Origin: an uncultured Cetobacterium sp. | GTDB taxonomy: Bacteria > Fusobacteriota > Fusobacteriia > Fusobacteriales > Fusobacteriaceae | DNA length: 64,000 nucleotides | Reading direction: 5' to 3' | Assembly (NCBI GenBank): GCA_934085975.1 | Contig: CAKOHT010000003.1 | Coordinates: 58,454-122,453 of the forward strand | In this document: positions 36,314-45,809 of the stretch, one piece after another | Numbering within the stretch: the first letter of the stretch is position 1 | Layout: each line of letters opens with the position of its first letter | Notes under the pieces: generated by a model | What the model saw: only the letters and a program-made list of their open reading frames with translations | Database searches by the model: none | What the model was told of the DNA's origin: nothing | Program-made: the position numbers and the translations under genes

Positions 36314-36844
36314 ATGTTAGAACTTTTTCTTACTTTTTTTAGAATTGGAATGTTTACCTTTGGAGGAGGTTATGCTATGATTCCACTTATAGAAAGAGAG
36401 ATAATCTATAATAAAAAGTGGATTGATAAAGATGAACTTCTTGAAATAATCTCTATTTCACAAATGACTCCAGGTCCTATTGCTATAAATGCCGCTACTT
36501 TTATTGGAAAAAAACGTATGGGCATTTTAGGATCAGTCGCTGCCACTTTAGGAGTTATTTCTCCATCTCTTTTAGTTATAATTTTAATTTCAATATTTTT
36601 TGCTAAGAGCTTTTTAAATCCTGTAATGCAAAAATTATTTATTGGTCTTAGAGCTGGTATTGCAGCCTTCATTCTATCCTCTGTTATCAAACTCTCTAAA
36701 AATACTCTAGTTGATAAATTGAGTTATTCTATCTTTTTTATCTCTCTTTTAAGTTTAATTTTATTCAATATATCACCTATATTCTTAATTTTATTTTTTG
36801 GAATTGGATGTATTATATTTTTTACTATCAAGGAGGAAAAATGA
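36314..36844 (+). CDS. Chromate transporter family protein, first half-size subunit
   Basis: A 176-residue single CHR domain. FRIGMFTFGGGYAMIPLIE and SQMTPGPIAINAATFIG are the CHR signatures. Half-size CHR proteins work as pairs encoded in tandem. I chose the ATG at 36314, with GGAGG 7 bases upstream. The open frame continues upstream to 36215, but that part is the tail of the ROK pseudogene. The stop overlaps the next start (ATGA). In fermenters the natural anion may not be chromate. Confidence 0.85.
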   Translation: MLELFLTFFRIGMFTFGGGYAMIPLIEREIIYNKKWIDKDELLEIISISQMTPGPIAINAATFIGKKRMGILGSVAATLGVISPSLLVIILISIFFAKSFLNPVMQKLFIGLRAGIAAFILSSVIKLSKNTLVDKLSYSIFFISLLSLILFNISPIFLILFFGIGCIIFFTIKEEK

Positions 36845-37377
36845 TATACTTCACACTTTTTTATGAATTTTTTAAAATTGGACTTTTCTCTTTTGGAGGT
36901 GGATTAGCCATGCTTCCTCTTATGCAAGATGTGGTTTTTAGAAAAAATTGGCTAACAGATCAACAATTTTTGGATATTATTGCTATATCTCAAGTTACTC
37001 CTGGACCAATTTCCATCAATACCGCAACTTTTGTTGGTCATCAAGTTGCTGGAATTCCGGGAGCTCTTATTGCCACATTTAGTTCGGCTCTACCATCTTT
37101 TATAGTCATTTTAATCGTTGCCAGTATTTTTTATAAAATAAAAAATAACTCTAAAAAAGACCTATTTTTTAGAGGTGTTAAACCTGTTACTCTAGCGCTT
37201 ATAGCATTTGCTGGGATAATTGTCGCAAAACCAACTTTTTTTGTAAATAATAATTCCCAAACTCTAAAAGCTACTCTTATTTTCCTTATTGTTTTTTTAG
37301 GAACAAAGTATGCTCCTAAAATCAATCCTATACTTATTCTATTATCAACATCTTTAGCTGGTATTTTTCTTTTTTAA
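36841..37377 (+). CDS. Chromate transporter family protein, second half-size subunit
   Basis: A 178-residue CHR domain paired with the preceding gene through a four-base ATGA overlap. It has FFKIGLFSFGGGLAMLPLMQ and SQVTPGPISINTATFVG. The start at 36841 is preceded by AAGGAGG inside the first subunit gene; an in-frame ATG at 36808 is upstream of that site. The pair would form an antiparallel two-domain transporter. Confidence 0.85.
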   Translation: MIYFTLFYEFFKIGLFSFGGGLAMLPLMQDVVFRKNWLTDQQFLDIIAISQVTPGPISINTATFVGHQVAGIPGALIATFSSALPSFIVILIVASIFYKIKNNSKKDLFFRGVKPVTLALIAFAGIIVAKPTFFVNNNSQTLKATLIFLIVFLGTKYAPKINPILILLSTSLAGIFLF

Positions 37378-37404
37378 ATATCTTCATTATCTTAGGAGGG
37401 GGTC

Positions 37405-38172
37405 ATGTTTTTTATTTACTTTATAACTGCTATATGTGCAACCACTCTGGGTTCTTTAGCTGGACTAGGAGGAGGAGTCATAATAAAACCTATTCTTGAT
37501 GCTCTAGGTGATTATAATCTCGGTACTGTTGGAGTTTTATCCTCTATTACAGTTTTTTCTATGGCATTTATAGCCACTATTAAGCAATTTAAATCAGGCT
37601 TTAAAATTAATCTTAGCATAGTAACTTTAGCTATTGGTTCTATTCTAGGAGGGGGAATTGGAAAAAAAGCTTTCGATATTTTTTTAACTCTCTTTGATAA
37701 TGAAAGCTATGGAAAAGGAATTCAAGCTATAATCCTAACAATACTTTTAGTTCTGGTTCTTCAAAAAAATTCTCTTCCAAAATATAAAATTATAAATATT
37801 TCTGTTGTATTTTTAGTTGGACTCCTTCTTGGAGGCATTGCATCTTTCCTTGGAATTGGAGGTGGACCAATCAATGTCGCGATTTTAGTCACACTTTTTG
37901 CTTTTTCCACTAAAAATGCTGCCATCAGCTCTATATTTATAATTTTATTATCTCAATTTTCAAAATTATTTTTAATCTATATTGATAGTGGATTTTCTAA
38001 CTACAACTTACAAATGCTACCTGTTATGGTTATTGGTGGTACTCTGGGAGGATTCATTGGAGCTAAACTCAATCATTATTTATCGAATGAATACATTGAA
38101 AAAATTTTCAACATCTCCATTGTTTGTATAATATTAATCAATATGTTCAATATTTACAAAGCTTTTAACTAA
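37405..38172 (+). CDS. TauE/SafE family membrane protein
   Basis: A 255-residue protein with about eight helices. The repeated motif GSLAGLGGGVIIKPIL near the start and GIASFLGIGGGPINVAIL near the middle identify the TauE/SafE (DUF81) family, proposed exporters of sulfite or organosulfonates. GGGGT-type ribosome site (AGGAGGGGG) precedes the ATG. It lies 28 bases after the CHR pair, probably in the same transcript. The transported compound is unknown; being near a sulfatase block is suggestive only. Confidence 0.82.
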   Translation: MFFIYFITAICATTLGSLAGLGGGVIIKPILDALGDYNLGTVGVLSSITVFSMAFIATIKQFKSGFKINLSIVTLAIGSILGGGIGKKAFDIFLTLFDNESYGKGIQAIILTILLVLVLQKNSLPKYKIINISVVFLVGLLLGGIASFLGIGGGPINVAILVTLFAFSTKNAAISSIFIILLSQFSKLFLIYIDSGFSNYNLQMLPVMVIGGTLGGFIGAKLNHYLSNEYIEKIFNISIVCIILINMFNIYKAFN

Positions 38173-38174
38173 TG

Positions 38175-38223
38175 TATAACAAACAAGATAAACCCTACTT
38201 ATAAACTCTATCCTGTTTGTTAT
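38175..38223. terminator. Bidirectional terminator-like hairpin
   Basis: Long inverted repeat TATAACAAACA-x-GATA pairing with TATC-x-TGTTTGTTATA (one mismatch) between the convergent TauE-like and DUF2147 genes. T-tracts are modest. Confidence 0.6.
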
Positions 38224-38241
38224 ATCTATTTTCTCCCTTTT

Positions 38242-38703
38242 TCATTTTAAAGTTGATAATTCTACTCTTTTAACTTTCATGGAATATCCTAAAATTCCCC
38301 AAGGGTCTATAGAACCTTTTAGACTCAGTGTATTACCATCTATTTCTTTAGCTGAACCATAATATTTTTTTCCATTCCATGAATCATATATCCAACCATC
38401 TACTAAAGAGGTTTCTTGCTTATTTAATTTCAATCCTCCCACAACCTGTAACCCCATAACTTTTCTATTTCTTAAACTTGAATCAGGATTTTTCCTATCT
38501 ATCTGCTCAATCCCTTCCATAGGATCACCTTCTGGATAAACTAAATCTTTCAGCCACCTTACATACCCTACATACTCTTGGTTCACTTTTTTAATCTCTA
38601 TTACTACTTTTCCATCTGGCATCTCCCAATATCCAATATACGGATCTTTAGAAAAAAGTTGACAAACTATGACTAAAAATAAAATTACAAAGTATTTCTT
38701 CAT
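38242..38703 (-). CDS. DUF2147 secreted protein
   Basis: A 153-residue protein with a cleavable signal peptide (about 1-18). The mature part begins YIGYWEMPDGKVVIEI and continues with DPMEGIEQIDRKNPDSSLRNRKVMG, GWIYDSWNGKKYYGSA and DPWGILGYSMKVKRV. This is the DUF2147 pattern, a lipocalin-like beta-barrel of unknown role, exported to the periplasm. It sits 10 bases downstream of the isoprenoid-synthase-like gene on the same strand. Confidence 0.8.
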   Translation of the reverse strand: MKKYFVILFLVIVCQLFSKDPYIGYWEMPDGKVVIEIKKVNQEYVGYVRWLKDLVYPEGDPMEGIEQIDRKNPDSSLRNRKVMGLQVVGGLKLNKQETSLVDGWIYDSWNGKKYYGSAKEIDGNTLSLKGSIDPWGILGYSMKVKRVELSTLK

Positions 38704-38713
38704 CTTTTCCTCC

Positions 38714-39622
38714 TTAATCTAAAATCGAGACATATTCTTTCAAACTTCTCAATTCAAAAAGTTTTTTCAAAACTTTTTTAGCTTCTTTTTTATCGATTGG
38801 AAATTCGTTATCTTCTAAGATTTTAAACCCATTATACGCATTTTCTGATACTTTTTTTAAATATTCTTCTTTGACAATTTCCTCATCTTTTTTATTATAA
38901 AGTAAAGTTGATTTTAAAAGATTTACTTTCCCACTTCTCTCATCCTCCTCTATATCAAAGAAGTCATCTAAAGCTTGTAAAGCCATCCCTATTTCAAATA
39001 TTCCACTGGAATACTCTTTCAACTTTATACTATCTTCAATCACTAAAGGGACCTCTAAACTTATTTTTAATAACTCTCCACCTATTCCAGTATGAATTTT
39101 TTCTAAAATATACTTTTCTATCGGGTATTCTGAATACTGAGATTTATCTCTTAAACTTTCACTCACTGCAATTAGATATATTTTATCGAATATTTTCTTT
39201 ACAGCCGTATCTTTTCCTTCATTCAATTCTATGCACTCTTTTGTTAAAAAATTTTGACAAATCAACATTAATAAACTATTTGAAACTATATTATTGTTTA
39301 AATTTTTTATAAATATTAAACCTTTATTTTCGCTGTCTATAATATTATCTGTAGATGTTACTATTTGTCTTAGATATATCACTATTTTAGCATAACTGAT
39401 AATATGTTTTTTTGAAACTCTGCTTTCTAGAAGAATCGCTATTATTAATAGTGTAAAAAAATTTTTTTTGAACGATGCTTTAAAATTTGTATTTTTAAAG
39501 TCTGTTTCTAACTCATTTATAAATTTGAAATCTTTCAAATCACTTTCAATATCATTTTGGGCTTTCACTAAAATTTTAAAAGCATTCAACAATAATTTAC
39601 CAAGCAAAATATGATTTTTCAT
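38714..39622 (-). CDS. Divergent class 1 isoprenoid (polyprenyl) synthase-like protein
   Basis: A 302-residue, mostly helical protein. The C-terminal half has ALQALDDFFDIEEDERSGK, an intact second DDxxD diphosphate-binding motif with the following GK region. The first aspartate motif is DNIID in TSTDNIIDSENKG, with asparagine replacing the second aspartate. Overall similarity to housekeeping polyprenyl synthases is weak and the N-terminus is unusual. It may be a prenyltransferase of altered chain length or a non-catalytic relative. It lacks neighbours in isoprenoid metabolism. A GGGAGGG ribosome site precedes the ATG. Confidence 0.6.
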   Translation of the reverse strand: MKNHILLGKLLLNAFKILVKAQNDIESDLKDFKFINELETDFKNTNFKASFKKNFFTLLIIAILLESRVSKKHIISYAKIVIYLRQIVTSTDNIIDSENKGLIFIKNLNNNIVSNSLLMLICQNFLTKECIELNEGKDTAVKKIFDKIYLIAVSESLRDKSQYSEYPIEKYILEKIHTGIGGELLKISLEVPLVIEDSIKLKEYSSGIFEIGMALQALDDFFDIEEDERSGKVNLLKSTLLYNKKDEEIVKEEYLKKVSENAYNGFKILEDNEFPIDKKEAKKVLKKLFELRSLKEYVSILD

Positions 39623-39701
39623 ATTTCCCTCCCATGTATTTAATATTTTACTTCCTTACTACCCTACTACTTTTCCTTCATATTTTTCTTTTATTTTTAA
39701 C

Positions 39702-39728
39702 TAAAAAATGGAGTTAAAAAAACTCCAT
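39702..39728 (-). terminator. Intrinsic terminator after gltX
   Basis: An 8-bp perfect stem (ATGGAGTT and complement) with a 5-base T loop, followed on the minus strand by TTTTTAG, just past the gltX stop. Confidence 0.75.
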
Positions 39729-39736
39729 CTTTCTCA

Positions 39737-41245
39737 TTAAATATTATATAACTCTTTCATTCTTTCTATTCTAGCTAAAGTTCTATCTCTACCTATGATG
39801 GAAACCAAGTTATATAGATCTGCTCCCTTCGGAAGTCCAGTCAGTACAGCTCTCAAAGGCATATATACTTTTCCTGGTCCCTCTCCAACTTCATCTAAAG
39901 TTTCTTTTAATAGTTCTTTAGCTCTATCGATAGAAATATTTTCATCACAGGCTGCTATTTTCTCTTGAAATAAGTTTATCGATTTCTTTCCAGCTTCATC
40001 TTGAATAACTGTATAAAGTCTTTCAATTCCCTTTATCTCTTTTTTATCTGTCTCTTCAGTTACAACTGGTAGAGTGTACTCATCTTTAAAATAAACCTCT
40101 GATTGCTCTACAATCTCCTTTAATGTTTGTGACCCTTCTCTTAGTATGTCAACTATTCTAGATAGCGTATCAAACTCTTTCTCTGTTAACTCTTCACCAA
40201 TTAATCCTGCATTTCTAAAGAATGGAACAGCTAATTCTGTTAACTCTTTTAAATCTTTCATTCTCATATGTTGATTATTTACCCAACCTAATTTAACTAA
40301 ATCAAATACAGGTCCTCCTAAAGATACTTTGTCTATATCAAAGTTATCTTTAAACTCTTGAAGTGTAAATATCTCTTTATTTTCTCCAAATGAATATCCC
40401 ATTAATCCTAAGAAGTTTACGATACCCTCTTTTAAGTATCCCTCTTCCCTATACCAGTTTAGTGATACCGGATTTTTTCTCTTAGATATTTTTGTTCTAT
40501 CAGAGTTTCTAAGAAGTGGCATGTGTATAAATTCTGGCTCTTGCCATCCAAATGCTTTATATAATTGAATATGTTTTGGTGTAGATGCAATCCATTCTTC
40601 AGCTCTAATTACGTGAGTAATATTCATTAAGTAATCATCTACAACATTTGCTAAGTGATAAGTTGGGAATCCATCACCTTTTAATAAAACTTGATCATCT
40701 ATTTTGTTGTTTTCAAAAACAATGTCTCCTCTTAGTCTATCTTTTATTATTGTTTCTCCCTCATAAGGCATTTTAAGTCTGATTACATATTCTTCACCAG
40801 CTGCTAACTTAGCCTCAATTTCCTCTTTAGAAAGAGATCTACAATGACCATCATATCCAGGAGCTTTTCCCATAGCTTTTTGTCTTTCTCTTAACTTTTC
40901 TAATCTATCTTGAGTACAGAAACAGTAATACGCTTCACCTTTTTCAACTAATTTATGTGCATATTCTCCGTATAGATGGAATCTCTCCGACTGTCTATAA
41001 GGTCCTACTGGTCCTCCAACATCTGGTCCCTCTGCATAATCTAATCCTAACCATTTTAAAGCATCAAATATCATCTGCTCTGAACCTTCTGTGTATCTAT
41101 TCTGGTCAGTATCCTCTATTCTTAATATAAAGTCTCCACCATTTTTATAAGCAAAAGCTAAGTTGAATAACGCAATGTAAGCTGTTCCTACATGTGGATC
41201 TCCTGTTGGAGAAGGCGCAATTCTTGTTCTTACTCTTCTTTCCAT
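39737..41245 (-). CDS. gltX: Glutamyl-tRNA synthetase
   Basis: A 502-residue class I synthetase. The HIGH-type motif is in [16 protein letters not shown] (residues 7-22) and the KMSKS-type motif is KISKRK near residue 253. [15 protein letters not shown] begins the connective insertion. It charges tRNA-Glu. No gatCAB genes are in the window, so whether it also charges tRNA-Gln cannot be judged here. Normal length and start. Confidence 0.95.
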   Translation of the reverse strand: MERRVRTRIAPSPTGDPHVGTAYIALFNLAFAYKNGGDFILRIEDTDQNRYTEGSEQMIFDALKWLGLDYAEGPDVGGPVGPYRQSERFHLYGEYAHKLVEKGEAYYCFCTQDRLEKLRERQKAMGKAPGYDGHCRSLSKEEIEAKLAAGEEYVIRLKMPYEGETIIKDRLRGDIVFENNKIDDQVLLKGDGFPTYHLANVVDDYLMNITHVIRAEEWIASTPKHIQLYKAFGWQEPEFIHMPLLRNSDRTKISKRKNPVSLNWYREEGYLKEGIVNFLGLMGYSFGENKEIFTLQEFKDNFDIDKVSLGGPVFDLVKLGWVNNQHMRMKDLKELTELAVPFFRNAGLIGEELTEKEFDTLSRIVDILREGSQTLKEIVEQSEVYFKDEYTLPVVTEETDKKEIKGIERLYTVIQDEAGKKSINLFQEKIAACDENISIDRAKELLKETLDEVGEGPGKVYMPLRAVLTGLPKGADLYNLVSIIGRDRTLARIERMKELYNI

Positions 41246-41318
41246 TATAATCTCTCCCTTTCTTGTAATTTGTACCCCATATTATAATCTATATAAATAA
41301 TAATTTCAAGGTTACTTA

Positions 41319-42423
41319 CTAGTTTTTATTTTTTGACCATCTTAGATATCCATTTACAAAATCATCAATATCTCCATCCATAACAGCTCTAATATTTCTC
41401 GACTCTACTCCAGTTCTGTGGTCCTTTACCATTGTATAAGGTTGAAATACATATGATCTGATTTGATTTCCCCAACCTATATCACTTTGTTCACCTTGAA
41501 TTTTTTTTAATTCTTCCTCTTTTTTCTTCATTTCAAGCTCTAAAAGCTTCGATTTCAAAAGTTTCATTGCTGTTTCTCTATTGCTTAACTGCGATCTTTC
41601 TCTTTGACAAGTTACAACTACTCCCGTTGGGATATGAGTTATTCTAACCGCTGAGTCAGTCATGTTTACGTGCTGACCTCCAGCTCCTGAAGCTCTGTAC
41701 GTATCGATTCTTAAATCCCCTGAATCTATTGTTATTTCAACCGCATCATCAACTTCCGGCATTATATCAACAGATGCAAATGAGGTATGTCTCTTTTTAT
41801 TGGCATCAAAAGGGGATATTCTTACAAGTCTATGAACTCCTTTTTCACCTTTTAAATACCCATATGCTCTCGCTCCTTCAACTAAAAGGGTAATTGATTT
41901 TATTCCTACGGAATCTCCTGCCATATAGTCCATCTCTGTCACTTTAAACCCTCTAGCATTAAACCATCTCATATACATTCTATAAAGCATATCAGCCCAA
42001 TCACAGGCCTCTGTTCCTCCAGCCCCTGAGTGGATTGTAACTATGGCATTATTTCCATCATACTCCCCATCTAAAAGCATTTTAGTGTCAAAGTTATCAA
42101 TCATATGGGCAAGTTTATTATGTTTTTCCTCTAACTCAGCAACGAAATCATCTTCTCCCATAGAAACAAAATCTATTAAAACTTCCTCATCAAAAAACAT
42201 ATTCTCTATAGATTCAAACTCTTTTACAATATCTTTTTCTTCATTCATCTCTTTTATTATTTTTCCACTAATTAGTTTATCATTCCAAAATCCATCCTCT
42301 AGTGTTTTTTTCTCTAAAATGGTAATTTTTTCTCTTCTACCATCTAAGTCAAAGAGACCCCCTTATAGCATCTATTTGATTTTTAAACTGGTTATATTCT
42401 CTTTTTAGCTCTAAAATATCCAT
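41319..42423 (-). CDS. prfB: Peptide chain release factor 2, with programmed +1 frameshift
   Basis: The mRNA starts at ATG 42423 (TAGGAGGAG site upstream) and reads 24 codons, MDILELKREY to RGSL. It then meets an in-frame TGA at 42351-42349. The slip site CTTTGAC lies there, preceded three bases earlier by the internal Shine-Dalgarno AGGGGG. A +1 shift joins the short frame to DLDGRREKITIL and on to the long frame, for 367 residues in all. The main frame carries the stop-recognition SPF motif (RISPFDA) and the catalytic GGQ (SGAGGQHVN). RF2 reads UGA/UAA, so low RF2 raises shifting: autoregulation. Confidence 0.96.
42348..42363 (-). promoter_or_regulatory. prfB programmed +1 frameshift site
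   Basis: On the minus strand AGGGGG (42363-42358), TCT, then CTTTGAC (42354-42348). This matches the conserved RF2 recoding element: Shine-Dalgarno spaced three bases from the CUU slippery codon followed by UGA C. Confidence 0.96.
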
Positions 42424-42442
42424 TAAAAACTCCTCCTAATAT

Positions 42443-42862
42443 TTACTTTAAATTTGACAATAACTTTTCTAATTCCTCTAGTGTTTTATATGAGTAATAC
42501 TCCTCATTAATTTTTAAAACACTCCCTTTTCCACATCTTCCTAAACAGTGTCTCTCCTCTATTGGAAAATCAACTTCTGCTTTTAATTTTGCTAACTTCT
42601 CTTTCAATCCAGATTGAATACAATTTCTTCCTGTACAAATTTGAACATAATTTTTAGTTCTTGCCTTTTGTAGCTTGGGATAAAATTTTATTGTACTTTC
42701 TAACGAAAATGGAAAAATATCCATTTTTTTAGCTATATAGTTTAAAGTTTCATCTGGCAAGTATCCTAACTCATCTACAATAAAAGATAAAACCTTATAA
42801 TCATTTTTTTTATCTTCTAAATTTTCTATATAATTATCTAACTCTTGATAAAACTTCTTCAT
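42443..42862 (-). CDS. Stand-alone NuoE-like [2Fe-2S] ferredoxin protein
   Basis: A 139-residue protein of the NuoE/HndA thioredoxin-like ferredoxin family. An N-terminal helical domain includes LPDETLNYIAKKMDI. The [2Fe-2S] cysteines are in QICTGRNCIQSG (C-x4-C) and RHCLGRCGKGS (C-x3-C). Family members are small subunits of NADH dehydrogenases, bifurcating hydrogenases or formate dehydrogenases. No NuoF or NuoG partner is adjacent, so the complex it belongs to is unknown. It overlaps the acpS stop by four bases, and prfB follows. Confidence 0.82.
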   Translation of the reverse strand: MKKFYQELDNYIENLEDKKNDYKVLSFIVDELGYLPDETLNYIAKKMDIFPFSLESTIKFYPKLQKARTKNYVQICTGRNCIQSGLKEKLAKLKAEVDFPIEERHCLGRCGKGSVLKINEEYYSYKTLEELEKLLSNLK

Positions 42863-43239
42863 TTTCCCTCTCTTTCCATTATTACTGCAATAGCTGTTGC
42901 ATATTCTTTACAATGAGATATCGATATCTCTACTATAATCTCATCATTTTTTTCATCTAAATTCCCCTTTAAAATTACCTCAGGCTTTCCTAAAGCATTA
43001 TTTAAAATCTCTATATCTATAAGATTGAATCCTCTCACTCCAGTTCCTAAAGCTTTAGATATAGCTTCTTTAGCCGAAAATCTTCCGGCATAACTTTCTA
43101 TTTTATTCCCTTTTGCCTGTATTTGAGCTATCTCCTTCGCTGTAAAAACTCTCTCTTTAAAACCCTTTTTTTCGATAGCTTTTGATATTCTTTCTATTTC
43201 TACAATATCATTTCCTATTCCTACAAATTTCATAGCCAT
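42859..43239 (-). CDS. acpS: Holo-[acyl-carrier-protein] synthase
   Basis: A 126-residue phosphopantetheinyl transferase of AcpS type. GIGNDIVEIERI carries the Mg2+ aspartate and RFSAKEAISKALGTG the second signature with its glutamate and lysine. It moves phosphopantetheine from CoA to ACP. The start at 43239 has an AGG-rich site 7 bases before it inside tatD; the family would also fit a start two codons later. It is packed between tatD and the NuoE-like gene. Confidence 0.92.
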   Translation of the reverse strand: MAMKFVGIGNDIVEIERISKAIEKKGFKERVFTAKEIAQIQAKGNKIESYAGRFSAKEAISKALGTGVRGFNLIDIEILNNALGKPEVILKGNLDEKNDEIIVEISISHCKEYATAIAVIMEREGK

Positions 43240-43242
43240 ATT

Positions 43243-44001
43243 CTAACCTATTCTATACAATTTTTTAGCATTTTCTGTGGTTATTTTTGCAACATCTTCA
43301 ACAGTGATCTCTTTTATTTCAGCTATTTTTTTTGCTATATATTCAACATAGATAGGCTCATTTCTTTTTCCTCTAAAAGGCTCTGGAGTTAAATATGGAC
43401 AGTCCGTTTCAATAACTATTCTATCCAATGGAATATTTTTTACAACCTCAACTATCTTTTTACTATTTTTAAAAGTTAAAGTTCCTCCAATTCCCAAGTA
43501 AAATCTATCAACTAACTGCTTTGCTGTCTCTAAAGATCCTGGATAACAATGAATAACTCCAGTTATATTTGGGTACTCTTTTAAGATATTAACAGTGTCT
43601 TCCATAGCATCTCTTGTATGAATAACAACTGGTTTATTTAATCTTTTTGCAAGTTCCAGTTGTCTCCTAAACCTCTCTTGTTGAATCTCTTTGGGCTCTG
43701 TCATCCAATGATAGTCCAGTCCTATTTCACCAATAGCTCCAACTTTTGAATCTTTTGCTAATAGCTCCAACTCTTTTTCAATCTCTTCATTATACTCGGC
43801 TATATCAATTGGATGAACTCCTATTACAGCATATATGAAATCATACTTTTTAGCCAACTCCAAACTTTTTTTAGAGCTAGCTAAATCATACCCTATATTT
43901 ACACAAAACTCCAAATTTCCTTTTATTCTATCTATCACATCTAATCTATCTTCATCAAATTTTTCATTGTCTAAGTGACAATGTGTATCTACTAATCTCA
44001 T
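43243..44001 (-). CDS. tatD: TatD-family metal-dependent hydrolase
   Basis: A 252-residue TIM-barrel hydrolase. DTHCHLD at residues 5-11 gives the first metal histidines, EIGLDYH the conserved glutamate, and VIHTRDA, GVIHCYPG and ETDCPYLTP the remaining ligands. TatD/YcfH proteins are 3'-5' DNA/RNA exonucleases or D-aminoacyl-tRNA deacylases. Normal length. It is the first gene of the tatD-acpS-nuoE-like-prfB run. Confidence 0.9.
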   Translation of the reverse strand: MRLVDTHCHLDNEKFDEDRLDVIDRIKGNLEFCVNIGYDLASSKKSLELAKKYDFIYAVIGVHPIDIAEYNEEIEKELELLAKDSKVGAIGEIGLDYHWMTEPKEIQQERFRRQLELAKRLNKPVVIHTRDAMEDTVNILKEYPNITGVIHCYPGSLETAKQLVDRFYLGIGGTLTFKNSKKIVEVVKNIPLDRIVIETDCPYLTPEPFRGKRNEPIYVEYIAKKIAEIKEITVEDVAKITTENAKKLYRIG

Positions 44002-44195
44002 ACATTCACCTCTTTTGATTTTTCAAAAAACTTTTAAATATATTTTATCATAATAACAGTATATTTTCCAGATTCTGCTATATTCTATTTCGTATTTATG
44101 TTTTTTTATAAGAAAAGTAAAGATTTTGTTGTTCTATTTTCAAAAAAATGATAAAATAATTAATAGACTTATAAAGAAAAAGGAGAGTATTTTAC

Positions 44196-45803
44196 ATGGA
44201 ACCAATTTTAATTTTTGGACACAAAAATCCGGATACAGATTCAATCTGTTCAGCTATTTCATTGGCTAAACTAAAAGAATTGAAGGGGGAATCTGCCCAA
44301 GCTTGTAGATTAGGAAACATCAGTAAGGAAACTGAATTTGTTCTAAAAAGCTTTAATATAGATGCCCCAAAACTACTTTCAACAGTAAGTGCTCAAATAT
44401 CAGATTTAACTCGTATTGAGAAAAAAACTATTAACCATAAAGATTCATTAAAAAAGGCTTTAGAAATAATGACAGAAGAAAATTTTTCTAGTTTACCTGT
44501 TGTAAATAGCAAAAATCATTTAAGAGGAATGATTCATGTTTCAGATATTGCTAATGCCTACTTAAATATTGACTATTCTGAATTATTTTCAAAGTATTAC
44601 ACAACTTATGAAAATTTAAAAGATGTTTTAGAAGGAGAGGTTATTAGTGGCGAGTATCCTTGCGGGAAGATAGAAGCTACTTTAAAAGGTGTAAGTGAAT
44701 ATAGAAATATCACTGCTGGAGATATTGTTATTACTACAACGCTTCTTGACTCTATAGATGATTTAATTGACTTAGGAGTTAATATGATTATTCTTTGCTG
44801 TGATAAAGATGATGTGATTCTACCTAGAAATTCTAAAACACCTATTTTAAGAGTTAATAAGTCCCTATTTAAAGCGATACCACTGATTTCACAATCAGTA
44901 TCAATATTGTCAATTATGAGCCATGAAAAATTCTATTCATTCTCTACTGATGACTACTTGGTTGATATTAAAGATATTATGAAAGAATCTACACAAACAA
45001 ATTTCCCAGTTGTCGACGAGAATGGTGAGGTTTACGGAACTATAAGAACTAAAAATTTGATTAATTTCACTAGAAAAAAAGTTGTCTTAGTTGATCATAA
45101 CGAAGCTACTCAATCAGTTGCAGGTTTAAAAGATGCCAAGATAGTTCAAGTTGTTGATCATCATAAGTTTGGCAACTTTGAAACAAATGAACCTGTTAAA
45201 ATAAATGCTGAAACTGTTGGATGTACTTGTACAATTATCTATGGTTTATATAAAGAAGCTGGTATTGTGCCACCAAAAGAGATTGCTGGTTTGATGATGA
45301 GTGCTATCTTATCCGATACACTTTTATTCAAATCTCCTACTTGTACAGAAAAAGATATCCAAGCTGTAAAAGAATTAGCTGTTATATCTGGTATAGAAAA
45401 TTACGAAGCTTTTGGTATGGATATGCTTATAGCTGGTACATCTCTTTCAGACAAAACTCCTGAAGAGATTTTAACTATGGATCAAAAAGAATTTTCTATG
45501 AATGGCATAAAATTAGTTATTTCTCAGGTTAATACTGTTGATGTTAAAGGGGTATTAAATCAGCAACCATCCCTTGAAAAATCGATGGCTGAAACAAATA
45601 CAAAAAATGATTATCATTTATCTGTGCTAGTTATTACAGATATTGTTAAAGCTGGATCTATGCTACTTGTTGTTGGAGATTCAACTCTTGTTGAAAGAGG
45701 ATTCCGTACTACTTTAACTAATAATACTGCATGGGTTGATGGTGTTGTATCTAGAAAGAAACAAGTTGTTCCTTTCTTAATGGCTGCTTCTCAAGGAGTG
45801 TGA
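44196..45803 (+). CDS. ppaC: CBS-domain family II inorganic pyrophosphatase
   Basis: A 535-residue DHH-type manganese pyrophosphatase. The catalytic DHH domain begins GHKNPDTDSICSAIS and includes VDHHKFGNFE; the C-terminal DHHA2 domain ends with the SRKKQVVP substrate motif. Between them (about residues 70-305) are two CBS domains and a DRTGG domain. This regulated architecture is inhibited by AMP/ADP and activated by ATP or diadenosine polyphosphates in characterised members. An AAGGAGAG site precedes the start. ygiQ-like gene follows after 6 bases. Confidence 0.9.
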   Translation: MEPILIFGHKNPDTDSICSAISLAKLKELKGESAQACRLGNISKETEFVLKSFNIDAPKLLSTVSAQISDLTRIEKKTINHKDSLKKALEIMTEENFSSLPVVNSKNHLRGMIHVSDIANAYLNIDYSELFSKYYTTYENLKDVLEGEVISGEYPCGKIEATLKGVSEYRNITAGDIVITTTLLDSIDDLIDLGVNMIILCCDKDDVILPRNSKTPILRVNKSLFKAIPLISQSVSILSIMSHEKFYSFSTDDYLVDIKDIMKESTQTNFPVVDENGEVYGTIRTKNLINFTRKKVVLVDHNEATQSVAGLKDAKIVQVVDHHKFGNFETNEPVKINAETVGCTCTIIYGLYKEAGIVPPKEIAGLMMSAILSDTLLFKSPTCTEKDIQAVKELAVISGIENYEAFGMDMLIAGTSLSDKTPEEILTMDQKEFSMNGIKLVISQVNTVDVKGVLNQQPSLEKSMAETNTKNDYHLSVLVITDIVKAGSMLLVVGDSTLVERGFRTTLTNNTAWVDGVVSRKKQVVPFLMAASQGV

Positions 45804-45809
45804 TTTTAA

